This document shows, one piece after another, positions 48,153 through 60,127 of a stretch of DNA of 64,000 bases; position 1 is the stretch's first letter, and each line of letters starts with the position of its first letter. This DNA comes from Tetradesmus obliquus (taxonomy: Eukaryota > Chlorophyta > Chlorophyceae > Sphaeropleales > Scenedesmaceae). Both the position numbers and the translations under genes were made by a program. Below the pieces are notes generated by a model. It did no database searches. It was not told the DNA's origin and saw only the letters and a list, made by a program, of their open reading frames with translations. The stretch lies in assembly GCA_030272155.1 (NCBI GenBank), contig CP126202.1, positions 2,997,501 to 3,061,500 on the forward strand, read 5' to 3'.

Positions 48153-50599
48153 TGCTCAAACCTCCACCTGCAGCTGTTCACAGGCGTCTGTCATTGGGTA
48201 GGGTGTCTGGGTTGCATGCGTGTAGTTTTGGTTCACCTTCCAACAGAACGGCGGCACCAACAGGCGAAAATTGGCAACAGCAGCAGCAGTGGAACCCTGC
48301 CTTTGCGAGATCAATTGCCCAGCTTTTCTGCACAGGGTCAGTTTTGCTGCGGCACTCTGCTGGTTGTGGCATGGCAGCCGAGCCTGCGGCGGGCGTGCCC
48401 AACACCTGCGCTGCTGCACTTTGTTCCCACCTTTTCTGCTGCAGCATATGTGTTGTAGGCTGAAGATGACGGTTTGTTGCAAAGCGTTTGTCAGCTGAGC
48501 AGAACAGTTGCATCCAAGGCACAAACGTGTACATTTCTGGGTCTTGCATACCGGAGGTCACTGTGTTGCTGTCCTTGCGCAAGCATGCTGGATGCATATG
48601 CTTAGCCATTTGTTCAACAGCTGTCACCAGGAGTCTGTTTTGAAGTTTATTGCAAGGTGATTTGTCAAGCCATGGCTCAGCTGGCAACTGTCAGTCATCC
48701 TCGCTATCAAGTACCATGTTACAACTGCACCCACCGTCACTGATGATCATCTTGTTGCTAGGACCCTTGTGGCTGGGTAACCTGAGCAGGCAATCATCAT
48801 CATGTTACTCATCAAGCCATAGCATCAACGCCATCACCTGAGCAGGCAATGTGCGACGCACCACGACAGCTGAGGCTAAAGGTGTAAGCATAAGACAGCT
48901 GAGGCACGTGGCACAGTACACTGCACCGTGCTGGCAGCTGAGCACAACATACTACATATACATTACGTGCGGCCGATGCGCTTCCTGATCAGGATATCCT
49001 CATGACACCCGCTGGTATGCATCCTCTACAGGACTTGCTGCTGTGGCTGCCAGTTGATCTCTGATTGACATCGCTGATGCCAAACATGCGGTGCCACATG
49101 AATTCACACAGAAATTTTGGCAACTTGACACCTTTTGTACCGCTCAGCAGACTTCTGGATCACGTCTCACACGTAGTCAGACGATACTGCTGCTGAAGTA
49201 CCATGGTATACTGCTCAACCATTGCTGAAAGCTCGCTCTGCACTCATCATGGTATTGCTGTGCGACATACATTTGACAATAGTACGGCACCTTTGCAAAG
49301 GTGCAATTGCGGCAGAGTTGCGGCACGTGGCCAACAGACAGCCACTTTCATGCACAATGTGGCATTTACCCCACATGCAGGTGCAGCTGAATGGCTGCTG
49401 CACCTCATTTACAATTGTAAATGGCATTGCAATGCCAGATGCTGTGATACCACTTCACGATCAAACAAACCACCTAGAAGACAGGAAACTGCTATCACTA
49501 TCCAGCAACTGTGGCATCGAGTGTACACCACCAGCTGCACCAATGCATGACATGCAAATACCAATTACTGTGCGGCTGTTGTGGAGCACGGCACTGCCAT
49601 GCCTGAAAGGCAGCCAGTTTTCGGCCGCTAGTGCAAGCAAGGCAGGCTGCAAGGCGTGCAGACCTGCTCGTTTCACTCAAATTGGCACTTGCCACGCACA
49701 CTCAACGCCGCACTATGCACCGAGCAATGCTTACTGCAGCACCTGCAGCACTCAACAACGCACACACACCGCATGTTCCTCACTCAGTGATGCCTGCACT
49801 AAAAGATGTGCAAGCAGCATGAGCAGAGCCAATAAAAACCAAGGGCCTCAGATTTGCAGCCACAACAGAACCGGATCCTCACTTGCTTACGCCAGATGGG
49901 TTGCTGCATACGATACATGCCAACTGTGCATTGATGTCGACACAGCGCATCGTCGCACAGCTGCCGCACCACATTGAACAAACCCAGAGCAGCACTTTTC
50001 CTGTCTCTACTACTGTTTGTCAACTTCGTTCCCTACAATGTTGCATCTACTGACTCACATGTGAGCTCATCAGCCCATCATCATGGCACATCCAATGCAG
50101 ACCGCCCTCAACCGCCAACCCCTCAAGACCCCTGCCACAACCCCAACTCATCACATACACAGCAGCAGCACTGAGCAGCAGCAGCACTGAGCAGCATAAG
50201 CAGCAGCAACACCAAGCAGCAGGCATTGTGTGCAACACCTCCTGCCTGGCCTGCTAACAACCACACACCATCAAAGAGCGCACAGGAACCCCCAAGCAGC
50301 CGCCACTGCAGCCCTCCAGACCCAAAAATGCGCCCCAGCTGCACATACTCACACGCCGGCCGTCAATCACAAGCCACCCCCCCCCCCGCAGACTCCGCAC
50401 CCTTGTGCATCCACACCCTTAAGAACCATCACACCACGCCGCATCACGCGCTGGCACAGCACCGCCTGGCCCTTGGCAGCCAGCTCGGCACCACAGCACC
50501 CACGCAGCAGCACTCACGCATATGCCGCAAACACCCTGGCCGTCCTAAACAGGGCTGCCGCGAATACAGCAGGGGCTTGCAAAAGCGTCGCACAACACC
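48153..50599. other. Convergent intergenic region between FZR and BRUTUS
   Basis: No supported gene. The longest frame (+ 49222-49977, 251 codons) has irregular Cys/His/Thr-rich composition and no motif. The right end holds a partial copy of BRUTUS C-terminal coding sequence (about 50451-50490) and CAG-rich sequence at 50160-50220. Confidence 0.45.
50451..50490 (-). repeat. Partial copy of BRUTUS last-exon sequence in the 3' flank
   Basis: gctggcacagcaccgcctgg plus a ccagctc(g/a)gc tail copies the last exon at about 50688-50728 ([12 protein letters not shown] region). Confidence 0.7.
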
Positions 50600-51395
50600 T
50601 CACATCACGCGCGTGTTGTAGCTGCTGCAGGCGGGGCACTTGTGGTACACAAAGTGGTACGCGGCCTCACCCACCCTCCCGCAATCCTGGCACAGCACCG
50701 CCTGGCTCTTTGAGGCCAGCTCAGCAGGCAAGCTCCTCCTCTCACTGGCCAGCAAGCTGTCAAGCATCTGAAAGTACACGCTCATGTCGCCGATGGACTT
50801 GCAGCAGATGGGGCAGGTGTAGGCGTAGCGCGCGTACTCAGCGAAGCAGCTGCTGTGCAGGAAGTGGCCGCAGGGCAGCTCCTTGATGGGGGTGGCGCTG
50901 TCAAAGAGGTACTCGTGGCAGACCGGGCAGTTGCCCTCCATGGCGCGCTCCCTGATGCAAAGCGAATGATGACCGCGGCAATAAGGGCGGCGGAGCAGAG
51001 GACAGAGGTTATGACACGGCCTGCCCACAGACAGCCTGCAGGACTTACTAAACATGCCTGACGCTACTCCCTCGGATCGGGTTGTGTGCATCAAGGAGCT
51101 GGCCAAGAAGTGCATGCACGTACGTGCATGGCCAGACTGCAGGCGCAAACCACCGCCATCAAACCTGCAGGTGTGGCTGTTGAAGAGTCTGCGGCTAATG
51201 CACTACAAAACTTCACAACACAGGCACAACAAATGCACGTATGTGCATGTGTGTGACTCAAGAGTTGCCTCAACAACCACCAACGCACCTGCAGGTGTGG
51301 CTGTTGAAGAGGCTGAGGCTCATGCAGGCGTTGCACTGCATGCAGTGGAAGAAGTCCACACCCAGGCCCTTGCCGCGCCTGGTGGGGGCAGCAGG

Positions 51396-51427
<32 letters not shown>

Positions 51428-54400
51428 GTGAGGCAAGCAGCTGGTGAGGGAAGCAACACTTGTGCAACTGCTGGCAGGTCAAGGGGCAGCCCTCTGTATA
51501 GCAGCGCATGCTTACACGGGTGAGCAGCAGCCCAAGTAGCCATCATAACGGTACAGAGGAAGCTGCCACACGGAGCATTAGTTTTAGTCATACCTGCACA
51601 CGTTGCAGAAGGGGCAGTGGTAGATGTCCCTGCCAGGCTCGTCATCAAACAGGTGGCAGATGCTGCAGTAGTAGCCAGCCATGCTGCCGCCGCAGCTGCT
51701 GCAGCTGCCTGCCACGGGCTGCCGGGTGCCGCACAGCATGCAGCACATCTCGCTGACTGCGTAGCGGTCCAGCCTGTGGTCGCTTGCGTCATCGTGGCAG
51801 AGCCTGCGTGTAAAACAAGTTTTGTGGCAGACAGGGCAAGCAGCGGCAGCTTAGCGGGGACACGGACGATAAGTGCCATGATTATCGGCATCATCACCAT
51901 AATACCATGATCTTGAATGCACCATAACAGCATCCAGGCAGCAGCAATTGAACGCACAGATTCAGAACTCGCGGAAGAACCATACCACACAACCCCACCC
52001 CGCCCACCTGCACGTGTAAACCTTGCCACAGCATGGCGCCACCAGCTGTGCTGAGCGCCTGTAGTGCTTGCAACCCAACACGCCAGCAGCAGCATCAGCA
52101 TACGTACGCACAGGCTGCTGCTGCTGCTGTGCGGCCATGCTGCTGCTGCTGCTGCTCCGCTGCACTGGCACGCCGTGCTGCTGCTGATGGTTGTGCGCCT
52201 GCTGCTGCTGCTGCAGCTCCCCATGCGGCACATGATGGCAGCAGCCGCCAGCAGCAGCATGCACGTGCACATGGGCATGCTGGTGCTGCTGCTGCTGCTG
52301 GTGCTGCTGTTGCGGCGCCGGCGGCGGCATCTGCCCTGCTGCTGCTGCTGCAGCCGCACTGCCGCCCGTCTGCATGCGCCGCTGCTGTGCCACAATGTAC
52401 CTGCTGACCATGATGTTTTGGATCAAGTACGCCTTGCGCTGCGGCTCGAGGTTTGGGTCGTTACTAACGCGCCGGATCGCAGCCTCCAGCTGCTTCTGGT
52501 TGATGTTGAAAATATCTTCCCAGCCAGGCACATAGTTGGTGGACTCAGCAACAGTCCCAGAAACCTCAGTTTGACACTGCTGCTGCTGCGGCGGCGGGGG
52601 CGGCAGCGACGGCAGCAACCCCAGCGAGAGCTGCTGCTGCTGCTGCGCGCTGCCGCTGCTGCCCGTGAGGTACTCCGCAATCTCTGCCAGGTCACTCATC
52701 GCCATCTGCTGCTGCTGCTGCTCGGGGCCAGCGCCTGCTGCTGCTGCTGCCAGAGCTTGCTGTGCTTCTGTGGTCGCCGCACTTCCGCCGCCAGCAGCGG
52801 CAGCAGCGGCAGCGCCGCTCTGCTGAACTGCGCCCAGCCACTGGTCGAACATGGTGTTCTTTGTGGCCTCCCTCAGGCTGCCCATCATGGCCTCCTTCTC
52901 CTCCTCACTGAAGGAGCCAGTCACCCACGGCAGCAGCGCCTGGCGCCACAATTGAATGCACAGGGAAAATGGCAGCCAGCAAGATAGTGTCAGCAATGTC
53001 CATCATGACCCATCATGGCCTCCTGCTCCTCCTCACTGAAAGAGCCAGGAGCAACTGATGGCGACAGCGCCTGGCGAAGCAGAAGCACAGCACACATGAT
53101 TAGGTGTTCAGGGAGGCACAGCGCACATTATTAGGTGTTCAGGGAGGCGCAGCGCACATGATTAGGTGTTCAGGGAGGCACAGCGCAGATGATTAGGTGT
53201 TCAGGGAGGCACAGCGCACATGATTAGGTGTTCAGGGAGGCACAGCGCACATGATTAGGTGTTCAGGGAGGCACAGTGCACATGATTAGGTGTTCAGGGA
53301 AGCGGAGGGGCCACCGCATGATGCATACAGGAGCAACTGATGGCGACAGCCCCCGCCTGCCAATGACATCATGCAGCAGCACTCCAGACAAAACAGCAAT
53401 GCGACATGGGTCAGCACCCCCGCCCCGCCAACAAGCTGCTGAGCCCCACGCAGCCCGACAGATGTGCTCCAAACCCTGCTGCAAACCCCAGTCACCGACG
53501 GCAGCTCCCAAGTGCACACACAGACGTACGCAAACACAAGAAAGAGGCAGCCAGCCGGAAGATGACGCCTCTCTCACCTGCAGCACCTCTGCCCCTGTGC
53601 GCCCGATGATCACGCCCACCAGGTGCTGCTGCTCCTTCACACTGAAGTGCTCGCTGAACAGCAGCCACAGCTCAGCCTCCTCTGCCAACACCCCCCAAAA
53701 CCCCAGCCTCCACAACCTCTGCTGTTGCTCACCCCACACAAACCCTCACTCAAGGATCCAAAATCTGTGTGGCAAACGCCGCTGAAACCCTGAAAGGCGG
53801 CAAATGATGTGTGGCTTGTCTCACCTGCAGCACTTCTGCTCCTGTGCGCCCGATGATCACGCCCACCAGGTGCTGCTGCTCCTTCACACTGAAGTGCTCA
53901 CTGAACAGCGGCCACAGCTCAGCCTCTTCTGCACGCACATGCGTCTCCAGGCTGGCCCGCACAGCAGCACACATGCGGCGCAGCTGCAGCACGAGTTCGC
54001 GCGCTTCCGCGGCGCTGGCGGATGCTTTCACGCGGGAAATGACAGCTGCCAGGTCGTGGAACAGCTGCTCCTCCTGCAAACAACACACAAAAGCAAAGAG
54101 AATAAGGTGAGCAGGGCAGCTAGCTCGCATCAAATGGGGCTTTGTTCAGCTGCTCCCCCATGTAGACAGCATGTGCGCACCAAAACAAAACCCGCAGGAA
54201 GAATTACGTGAAAGGCAGGGCAAGACACGGCATGTGGTGCAGCTGCAGCACCAGTTCCCGCGCTTCAGCAGCGCTGGCAGATGCCTTAATGCGCAAAACA
54301 ACGGCCACCAGGTCGTGGAACAGCTGCTCCTCCTGTGAAAACAGACATGCCTTGCAACTTGTAACAGACACGTCTATTGCACGCACCTGCTCGTGGTCCA

Positions 54401-56003
54401 GCGTGTAGGCATGTGACACGTTGTGCAGCGCCTCCTTGCTCTCCAGCGCAGGAAAAACAATCTCGTCCTCAGCCTTGCTGTGTGCCCTGTAGATGCCCCA
54501 CAGGAACTGGAAGCGCCCATCAAGCTGCTGCAAGGCACGAGAGCACTGCCGCACATACTCCAATGAGGCACAGCTGGGATCTGCTGCTGCTGCTGCTGGT
54601 CCGTCAGCTTGCGTGGCTGCTGCTGCTGCTGCTGCTGCTGCCTGCTGCTGCTCTAGCTGCTCGCAGCTGGCGAGCACTGCCAGCTCCAGTGCTGCTGCAT
54701 CAGATTCCAGCTGCTTTAGCTCACGCCGCAGCGCCTTATGGAACTGGAAGATGTGGTCAATGGGGTTGCAGCCTGTGGGGTTGCTGCTGCTGCAGCCACC
54801 GCTGCCGCTGCTGCCGGCTGCGATGCCTGTGCTGCGCACGTGCTGCGGCGGCGCAGCAGCAGCCGCACCTGCTGCTGCAGGGGTGCTGCTGCTCGGCAAT
54901 GCGGCAACTGCAGGCTGCTGCTGCTGTGCTGAGGCCGGATCGCGCTGCTGCTGCTGCTGCAAGCCTTGCGACTCCTGCTGCTCTGCGATAAGCCCTTGGA
55001 TGGTCACTGCACATGCCAGCGCTGCTGCAGAGCCTAGAAGCGCGCCAGTTTGCGCTGCTGCTCCTGCCACGCCTGCCACTGCTGCTGCTGCTGCCGCTGC
55101 TGCCTCAGCTGCAGTTGGCGTGCCATCTGCGGAGCTACTGTCATTGCCAGAGCTGTTGTCCCACTTATCTTGCAGCCGCTGCCGCTTGCGCGGCGAGCTG
55201 CAGGTGTCAGAGGCCTGTCGGATCAACCTCAGCTCACACGTGTTGTTACTGAAGTAGCAGGGGTCATGCATGTTGCGCTGCTGCTGCTCTGCTGCTGCTG
55301 CCGCTGCTGTTGGGCTTGCGCCTGGCTCCTGTTGCTGCCCAGCGCTGCTGCTGGGGCTGAAAGCAGCAGCAGCAGCGCCTGCATCAATCTTTGCTGCTGC
55401 CCCGCAGGACTTGCACAGTGCCTCAATGACTGAGGCAGGCACCAGGCCTTTCAAACTCTCATGCACCTGCGGCAGCTGCTGCTGCTGCTGAGGAACAGCC
55501 TGACCCGCTGCTGCTGCAGCAGGCACAGCAGCATGCGCTGCTGCAACATTACTCACAGCACTGCCACCTGCAGCCGCAGCTCCAGCAGCAGCAGCAGCAG
55601 CAGCAGCAACGCCTGCGCCGGCAACAGCCGCCGGCTCTGGCAGAGGCCACCTGCCCCGGTGTGCCCAGCGCAGCAGCAGCTCCACTAGCTGCTGGTCAAC
55701 CTGTGGTGCCCCCAGCCGCAGATTTGTCATCATGCCTTCTGCATCTTCTGCTGACAGCTTGCTCAGCAGCCACGGCAGCACGCGCTCTAACAGACGCAGC
55801 GGCATGGCACGCAGGGTGTGCCACACCATGCCGCGCTGCTGCTCGGGTGAGAGCGCGGCGGCCAGCAGCGGCAGCACCTCGGCCTCCTCGCGCTGCAGGC
55901 AGCAGCAGCAGCAGCAGCAGCAGGGGACAGAGAGTCAGCGTGATGAAAGGCAGCAACATGTGTTTGTACAGCCAGCAGGGCCGCACCTCGGCCTCCTCGC
56001 GCT

Positions 56004-56034
<31 letters not shown>

Positions 56035-59000
56035 ACAGAGAGTCGGCGCGATGAAAATCAGCACCTTTGTTGTAGGTTGTAGCATGTAGCAGCAGGCCAG
56101 CAGCGGCAGCACCGCTGCCTCCTCGCGCTGCAGGCAGTAGTAGCAGCAGCAGCAACCGGTTGAGCAGGGCCGCAAGACAGTGTGCTGACACTCGGCAGCC
56201 TGTGGCCAGGTGTGTAAGAGGATGCACAGCCAGCAACTTGGGTTGTAGTCAACGTTGCAATGCGGCGCCCGCTACATTGCAACGTTGACTACAGCCCAAC
56301 CTGCAAACTTCACACCACATCGCACAGCTACTACGGGAATGGCAGCCCACACAAGGCCCCTGCACTACCCCCTGCATGTGTGTAATGATCGCAGCGCACA
56401 CTTTCCTCGCTGTCCCCACCAGCTGCCCCAGCACGACCGCCAAGTCACACATTGTATTTACTGACGCCCTCAGCAGCACATCTCTAGCAGATACCAGCAC
56501 GTGTGCTGGGCTGCGGCTGCTGCACGAAACGAGGCCTACTCGAGCGAACAGTACTCAGGTACTGTTTGCCCAGCACAACCCACCTGCATGTGCGTGCTGA
56601 TGGCAGCACAGACCTTCCTCGCTGTCCCCACCAGCTGCCCCAGCATGCCTGACACGTCACGCGTCCTGCCGCGCCGCACAAACGCGCGGACATCGGCAAG
56701 CAGCCTCCCCAGCTCCTCAAACAGCAGCACCTCGCTGCCAAGGCAAGGCCCCAATACGACCACTGCACTGCAGACATGCTGCCTATGCAAGAAAACTCAC
56801 AAGATACAGCAACACACCACTGCGCAGCCGCACCCACCTGCATGTGTGTGATGATCGCAGCACAGACCTTCCTTGCGGTCCCCACCAGCTGCCCCAGCAT
56901 GCCCGACACGCCACACCCACACCATAATCACAGCAGCCTTCACAGAAGCCCCTCAGCAACTCAACCTGAGCAGATGCTATCACGCTTGCTGCACTGCAGC
57001 TGCTGCACGATGAGACGCACACTCCAATCACATCCGGGAGCACACAGTAGCCAAAAACTGCTTTCAGCACCATCCCACACCCACCTGCATGTGTGTGCTG
57101 ATGGCAGCGCACACTTTCCTCGCAGTCCCCACCAGCTGCCCCAGCATGCCCGACACGTCACGCGTCCTGCCGCGCCGCACAAACGCGCGCACGTCAGCCA
57201 GCAGCCGCCCGAGCTCCTCAAACAGCAGCACCTCGCTGCCGTGCTCAGCCTGGCAGGTGGCGCAGGCGGCAGCAACTGATGCCAGCTGCGGGCTGGCGGC
57301 CAGGCCGCTGATGCGCAGCACCTCTGGGAACATCACCTACAGTTTGACAGGCGTGCAGGCGATCCCATAAGTCGCAGTCATGCAAGTAGCAAAGCTGATA
57401 TACGAAAAGTAAGGGGTCACATCTCCCCATTCTGAGCAGTCTCCCAGAGTTATTCCTCAAGTCCCAGCCCTGCTGCTCACCTCCTCTTCTGACAGCGTGT
57501 GGAACATGTACACGCTGCGCAGGTACCAATACAACCCAGCGCCCACAACAAACCCTATGACAACAACAAACAATCAACAATAAACCTGCAGCCCTGCTGC
57601 TCACCTCTTCTTCCGACAGCGTGTGGAACATGCACACGCTGCGCAGAAATCTGTGCCGCTCCACCAGCCCAGCCAGCTGCCCCGCACTGACCCCCGCCTG
57701 CTGCTGCAGCGCTGCCGCCTCTGCCGCAAAGACCTCCAGCGCGCCGCGGATGCTGTGGTGGAACAGCACGATGCCCTGCAAAGGCAACCAGAAGCCAAGG
57801 CGGCAAAGCCGCTCATTCAGGTGTGAAGGGAACAGCACGATGCCCTGCAAACAGCGACCAAGACAGCAACACAGTGCAAAACAGCGCAACACAGTGCAGC
57901 TGCTCATGCAAGTGACACCTGGGCATCAGGGCTGCTGCGCAACGCAGCATCACCAGGAACACATACTTGAACTTGTGTTCCAAACAAGTGTTCCGGAGTA
58001 AAAATAAGCAACGCTTGCACCCGCATGCTGCAATGCAGCAGCTGCTCTGGCAATGATCGATCGAGCTATGAGCCTCGCATGCAACACCTACAACTCACCC
58101 TCAAAGGTGGCCACTGCTCTGCTGGTGAGCCCCCAGCAGCAGCAACCTGCGCGCCGCTGCCGCTGCCAGCCGCCAGCACTGCCTGCTGCTTGCTCGGTGC
58201 CGCAAACGGGCAGATCACCAGCCGCTGCTGCTGCTGCGCTGCTCCTCCCGCTGCTGCCGCTGCAACCCCTGCCGCTGCATTGCTGCTGCTGCTGACTCCT
58301 GGCGCTGGGTTGAGCCATGTCACCAGCAGCTGCAGCAGCAGCCGATCGGGAATAACATCCCTCAGGTGCCCCATCAGCGCCTGCAGCTCTTCCTGAGGTA
58401 CCATCGGCTTGAGCCAGCTCAAAACCCTCTCCACGGTGTCAAGCGGGATGCAATACAGGAACTGAGCTACAAGCTCTGCCTGCTCTGCGTGGCTGAAGTG
58501 CTGCAGCAGCAGCGGCAGCAGCTGCGCCTCCTCTTTGGCCAGGTGCTTGCGCAGCGTGGTGTGGATCTCCTCTATCTTGCAGATGAGCTTCCTGCAAGGC
58601 CACGTGAAAGGTGTGCAGTGTGAGCAGCGAGTCATGCAGCAAGTAATGCATCACGCTCAGGCTCTGCAGTGCGGTGTGGATCTCCTCAATCTTGCAGATC
58701 AGTTTCCTGCAAGCGATGAAAGTACATGCAAGTTGCTTGAGCAGACAGACGTGCAAGCACAACAGTTGCAAGGCGTGGCGTGGCTGCATGGGGTACCAAA
58801 GTATGCTGGATGACATCAACCAACGCATGGGGCAAATCACTGCCAGCTGCACTCAACTGGCGGGTCCACCTGTCAACAGCTTGATGAAAGTGCAACTGCC
58901 AGGCTGGCAGAGCTCCTACACACCTGACTGTCGCTGCGCGTTCCGTGCCGTCCTGCTGCGCCTGGCTGCCTGCTGCTGGGCGTGCATGCCTGATGCATTA

Positions 59001-60127
59001 GACCGCAGCTCTGCAAATCGAAGCTACCTACTTCCCGACCTTGCCTGCTTAGAAACACGCGCCTGACTGTTGCTGCGCGCTCCGCGCCGTCCTGCCTGAC
59101 GGCCTGCTTAACCTGCATGCCTGATGCTCTTCACTGCCTGCTGCATTTCAAGTCAATGACATATGCTGGCCATTTGCGCACCTGACTGTTGCTGCGCGCT
59201 CCGCGCCGTCCTGCGCCAGCGCTGAGGCCAGCAGGCTGGCCAGGTGCTCAAACAGGTACTCCTGACAGCAGCAGCAGCAGCAGCGGCGACAGCGGAAGAA
59301 AAAGGAGAAGCGCTGCAAGATCAGGACAATTATGTGCTTGCAATGGATAGATGCTGATGCTCAATGATGATGCTTGATGCTGATGCTTGACTGCCGATGC
59401 CACGGGTGTACCTGCTGGTGTATGCGTGCTTGCAGGACATGCTGCCTGCATCCCTGTAATGATTGGGTGCACCTGCTGCACTTTACTCTGAAACAGACAA
59501 GCATTCTGCCCCATGCAAGCTTAAAACTGCATTCCTCAACAACGGGAGCTCCTGCAAGCATCAAAGATACAGCAATGTTCCTGCAAGCCCCATGTGCTGC
59601 AAGAAAGGCAGCCTCACCTCATCCTGGTGCTCCACGCTGTAAGCTGAGGTGACATTCTTCACCTTGGTGTCCAGCGCAGGGTACACGACCTGCAGGAAAC
59701 CATGCAGCAGGGGGCAGTGAGCACGCCTGCTGCTGCTGCCGCTGTCTGTGGTGGCCTGCGCTGTGCTGTGCTGTGCAGGAGGTGTGCTCGTGCTGGTCGC
59801 AGAGAACGTGTCGTTCTGGCAAAAGATAGTTGTAGTGTGCTGAACGGCTCTCACCTCATCCTCGACGCTGCTGTGGTACTTGTACACCTGCTCCAGGAAG
59901 TGATACCTCTCCTTCAGGTGCAGCAGGCGGTGCACAAGATCCTGCTCGCTGCTGGCTTCCAGTTGCAACGCCCATGTTGAAAGATTCTGAAGCTCGGTGC
60001 GAATGGAGTCGTGTAGGTGGCCATACAGAAAGTTTATGGGCGCGTGCTGGTGCTCCGTCCCTGGTGCTTCGCCCTGGGAAACTAGGACGTCACTGGTAGA
60101 GGCAGGACAACACAGTGCCATAGCCAT
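50600..60127 (-). CDS. BTS: BRUTUS-type hemerythrin/CHY/CTCHY/RING E3 ligase
   Basis: Iron-binding E3 ubiquitin ligase; plant BRUTUS restrains iron-deficiency responses. Twelve exons (minus), all in phase: 60127-59855, 59689-59618, 59261-59182, 58591-58099, 57775-57605, 57336-57085, 55892-54387, 54073-53825, 52939-52008, 51803-51594, 51378-51289, 50951-50600; 4680 nt, 1559 aa, longer than plant BTS because of Ala/Gln tracts. Three hemerythrin domains: [19 protein letters not shown]...YHSSVEDE...EHQDE...[24 protein letters not shown]...FHTLSEEE...[31 protein letters not shown]...AHSKAEDE...[14 protein letters not shown]. Then [14 protein letters not shown] zinc finger ([20 protein letters not shown]), CTCHY ([28 protein letters not shown]), RING (CPVCHEYLF...CGHFLHSSC...CPIC) and a zinc ribbon (CQDCGR...[13 protein letters not shown]). 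Many junction copies lie in the introns. Confidence 0.96.
51155..51200 (-). repeat. Copy of BRUTUS CTCHY exon donor end
   Basis: LFNSHTCR/gt coding end of exon 51378-51289 repeated about 118 bp downstream, with an altered donor context (gtttg). Confidence 0.82.
53005..53073 (-). repeat. Copy of BRUTUS exon 52939-52008 acceptor end
   Basis: Repeats cgccag plus the GSFSEEE-EAMMG coding start 134 bp upstream (minus sense), adjoining the 31-bp minisatellite. Confidence 0.8.
53091..53310. repeat. 31-bp minisatellite, seven copies, in a BRUTUS intron
   Basis: Head-to-tail units of gattaggtgttcagggaggc plus acagcgcacat at exactly 31-bp spacing (taggtg at about 53100, 53131, 53162, 53193, 53224, 53255, 53286). 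Units differ by single bases. Confidence 0.95.
53578..53690 (-). repeat. Copy of BRUTUS exon 54073-53825 donor end
   Basis: [18 protein letters not shown] through GRTGAEVLQ/gtgag; coding nearly identical to the real exon end at 53825, with an intact donor. Confidence 0.92.
54228..54335 (-). repeat. Copy of BRUTUS exon 54073-53825 acceptor end
   Basis: Acceptor tcacag and [20 protein letters not shown] through LVLQLHHM recur about 260 bp upstream of the real acceptor; several conservative replacements suggest it is older or under relaxed constraint. Confidence 0.9.
55977..56131 (-). repeat. Two copies of the [16 protein letters not shown] exon start
   Basis: Acceptor region plus REEAEV(L/R)P at about 55977-56010 and 56099-56131, each beside a CAG/CTG run; the real exon starts at 55892. 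Confidence 0.85.
56347..56915 (-). repeat. Three copies of BRUTUS exon 57336-57085 3' end plus donor
   Basis: [14 protein letters not shown](S/I)THMQ followed by gtgggt (or ggggg in the farthest) at about 56347-56440, 56580-56745 and 56837-56915. The middle copy also repeats [20 protein letters not shown]. Real end 57085. Confidence 0.93.
57478..57530 (-). repeat. Copy of BRUTUS exon 57775-57605 donor end
   Basis: [13 protein letters not shown] followed by gtgagcagc, about 125 bp past the real donor. A short acceptor-side copy (GIVLF) also occurs at about 57822-57848. Confidence 0.88.
58671..58709 (-). repeat. Copy of BRUTUS exon 58591-58099 acceptor end
   Basis: cttgcag and [13 protein letters not shown], 121 bp upstream of the real exon start. 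Confidence 0.9.
58917..59097 (-). repeat. Two copies of BRUTUS exon 59261-59182 donor end
   Basis: [10 protein letters not shown](R) coding ends at about 58917-58955 and 59061-59097; the real end is 59182, spacing 120-145 bp. Confidence 0.88.

Noticed and set aside
49222..49977. 251-codon + strand frame between FZR and BRUTUS
   Set aside because: No motif, erratic composition and no splice or start context; likely chance in a 3' flank.
51091..52395. 434-codon minus frame
   Set aside because: Same strand as BRUTUS but the wrong frame across two exons and their introns; the in-phase frame carries the CHY/CTCHY cysteines.
52064..52987. 307-codon + strand frame
   Set aside because: Antisense to BRUTUS exon 52939-52008; Leu/Cys/Ala runs from triplet tracts, no motif.
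53091..53310. CRISPR array
   Set aside because: Units are head-to-tail 31-bp repeats with no unique spacers, inside a eukaryotic intron.
54493..55257. 254-codon + strand frame
   Set aside because: Antisense to the large BRUTUS exon; composition typical of reversed CAG tracts.
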